Part shown: one piece after another, positions 63,095-64,000 of the stretch
Numbering within the stretch: the first letter of the stretch is position 1
How the letters are laid out: the number at the start of each line of letters is the position of its first letter
DNA from: Cheilinus undulatus
Taxonomy: Eukaryota > Chordata > Actinopteri > Labriformes > Labridae
DNA length: 64,000 nucleotides
Reading direction: 5' to 3'
Assembly: GCF_018320785.1 (NCBI RefSeq)
Contig: NC_054878.1
Coordinates: 42,011,023 to 42,075,022, forward strand
Made by a program: the position numbers and the translations under genes
Notes under the pieces: generated by a model
Told to the model about the DNA's origin: nothing
Database searches by the model: none
What the model saw: only the letters and a program-made list of their open reading frames with translations

Positions 63095-63437
63095 ATCAAA
63101 CTCATCAAATACACAATCCAACAACTCCAAAACGCTCTCGTGGACAAGTTGTGACCTGCACATTCACCACGCTATGAAATAATCACGGAACATTACGAGA
63201 CGTTTTAAACGTAAACACAAAGCCAGAACTACACTCCAGACATGGCAGCTGCATTGTGTCACTCCGCCCAGTGGTTTACTCAAGAAATAGTTCAGAGTAT
63301 TTGCTTCAATTGTCGTAATGTCACATAATTATACGTTATTATTTCATAGCGTGGTGAATGTGCAGGTCAAAACTTGTCCACAAGAACGTTTTGGAGTTGT
63401 TGGATCATGTAGTTGATGGGTTTGATGAAGGAAAGCC
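63095..63437. repeat. Long imperfect inverted repeat (hairpin)
   Basis: The left arm (about 63095-63183, through ccaacaactccaaaacg and ttcaccacgctatgaaataa) is complementary to the right arm (about 63340-63437, through ttatttcatagcgtggtgaa and cgttttggagttgttgg). The arms are nearly 90 bp with a ~160-bp loop. Probably the body of a MITE whose ends lie near 62925 and 63440. Confidence 0.8.
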
Positions 63438-63439
63438 TA

Positions 63440-63860
63440 GAATTTCTAGCTAGAAATTCAGCTCTAATGTTACAACATTAATACCGATGCTCTTTGTTGC
63501 ATGTGAATGTTTAACTAAGCTTTTTTAATGATTTATGTTCAATCTAATGTTGGTGTATAATGAAGACATAAAAATAGCCCTGTAAAAGAAGGATTTCTGC
63601 AGATTTTAGCTCACTAAAAAACTGAATTGTAAGATTTCCTTCATGAATAAACAACTGTTGACCAATAAAAGTTGACTCATTACGAGGAAAAAAAATACTA
63701 TGGAGCATGTCAGTAAAGACACGTTACATTTGGGGTACCTCAAGATAGATGTTAAGGACATTTCTGTTTTCACTAACTGCCTGCCATTTATTTTAGAAAA
63801 AGCCCACACGGCTTTTTTAAACATCCTAGTTTCATTCTGGATGCTGAAATTATTTTACTT
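63440..63860. other. Conserved end module, copy 3
   Basis: Matches 27120-27370 and 47935-48440, including 'gcatgtgaatgtttaactaa', 'tccttcatgaataaacaact' and the LINE scrap (HVTFGVPQD). 63860-64000 holds a poly-A and 'tcaaaattattagcccctgg', which looks like the start of another Tc1-like element. Confidence 0.45.
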
Positions 63861-64000
63861 TGCACACAGAAATGAAAATATTCCACAAAAAAAAAAAAAA
63901 ACTACCAGGGTCAAAATTATTAGCCCCTGGTGCAAATAGTCAATCGTGTCTCCTTTTTGCTGGATAACAGCCTGCAGTCGTTTATTGTAGTTTTCAACAA

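Overview
The window is vertebrate genomic DNA, almost certainly from a ray-finned (teleost) fish. The evidence is GT-AG split genes with short exons, many Tc1/mariner, hAT and TTAA-flanked MITE copies, tRNA-derived SINEs, L1-type LINE relics, abundant microsatellites, and a zinc-finger gene that can be read exon by exon against vertebrate ZNF512. The species cannot be told from the sequence.

Layout. (1) 1-10.7 kb, minus strand: 15 coding exons of a ZNF512 orthologue. Its 3' end runs off the left edge. All exon phases join without a break (2,521 nt of CDS in the window). The introns hold SINEs, a TTAA MITE, a decayed Tc1 and a 31-bp CCAAT-containing minisatellite. (2) 10.7-21.2 kb: the upstream flank of that gene. 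It is dominated by tandem repeats: a 32-bp satellite of about 40 copies with a 660-bp higher-order period, nested in an older ~24-bp array, then hAT-type elements whose interiors expanded into a 'ggcaaaaatgggttaaaag' minisatellite. (3) 21.2-62.4 kb, plus strand: a tandem family of a small protein I do not recognise, named copies A to G here. The ancestral gene has five coding exons: a 7-residue first exon, two exons encoding an alpha/beta-looking core, a short linker exon, and a last exon that is usually a C-terminal transmembrane anchor. Copies A (186 aa) and E (176 aa) are intact. B has exons 1-4 and an uncertain soluble last exon. C has exons 2-4 only. D, F and G are broken by different lesions. 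The D-G part is three nearly identical 3.15-kb tandem units. (4) A MADF-BESS type gene (43.5-47.2 kb) lies between C and D. At least one middle exon is missing or unrecognised, and its intron is invaded by a Tc1/mariner element and a hAT MITE. (5) 62.4-64 kb: downstream flank with a long hairpin and a third copy of an end module also seen at 27.1 and 47.9 kb.

The most interesting system is the A-G family. It is a lineage-specific, birth-and-death tandem array of tail-anchored proteins with interchangeable C-terminal exons and phase-1 exon boundaries that let modules be skipped or joined. CTCF-like motifs and an IRF-like palindrome sit at conserved places. Its function is unknown to me; an immune role is only an inference from the mode of evolution and the motif.
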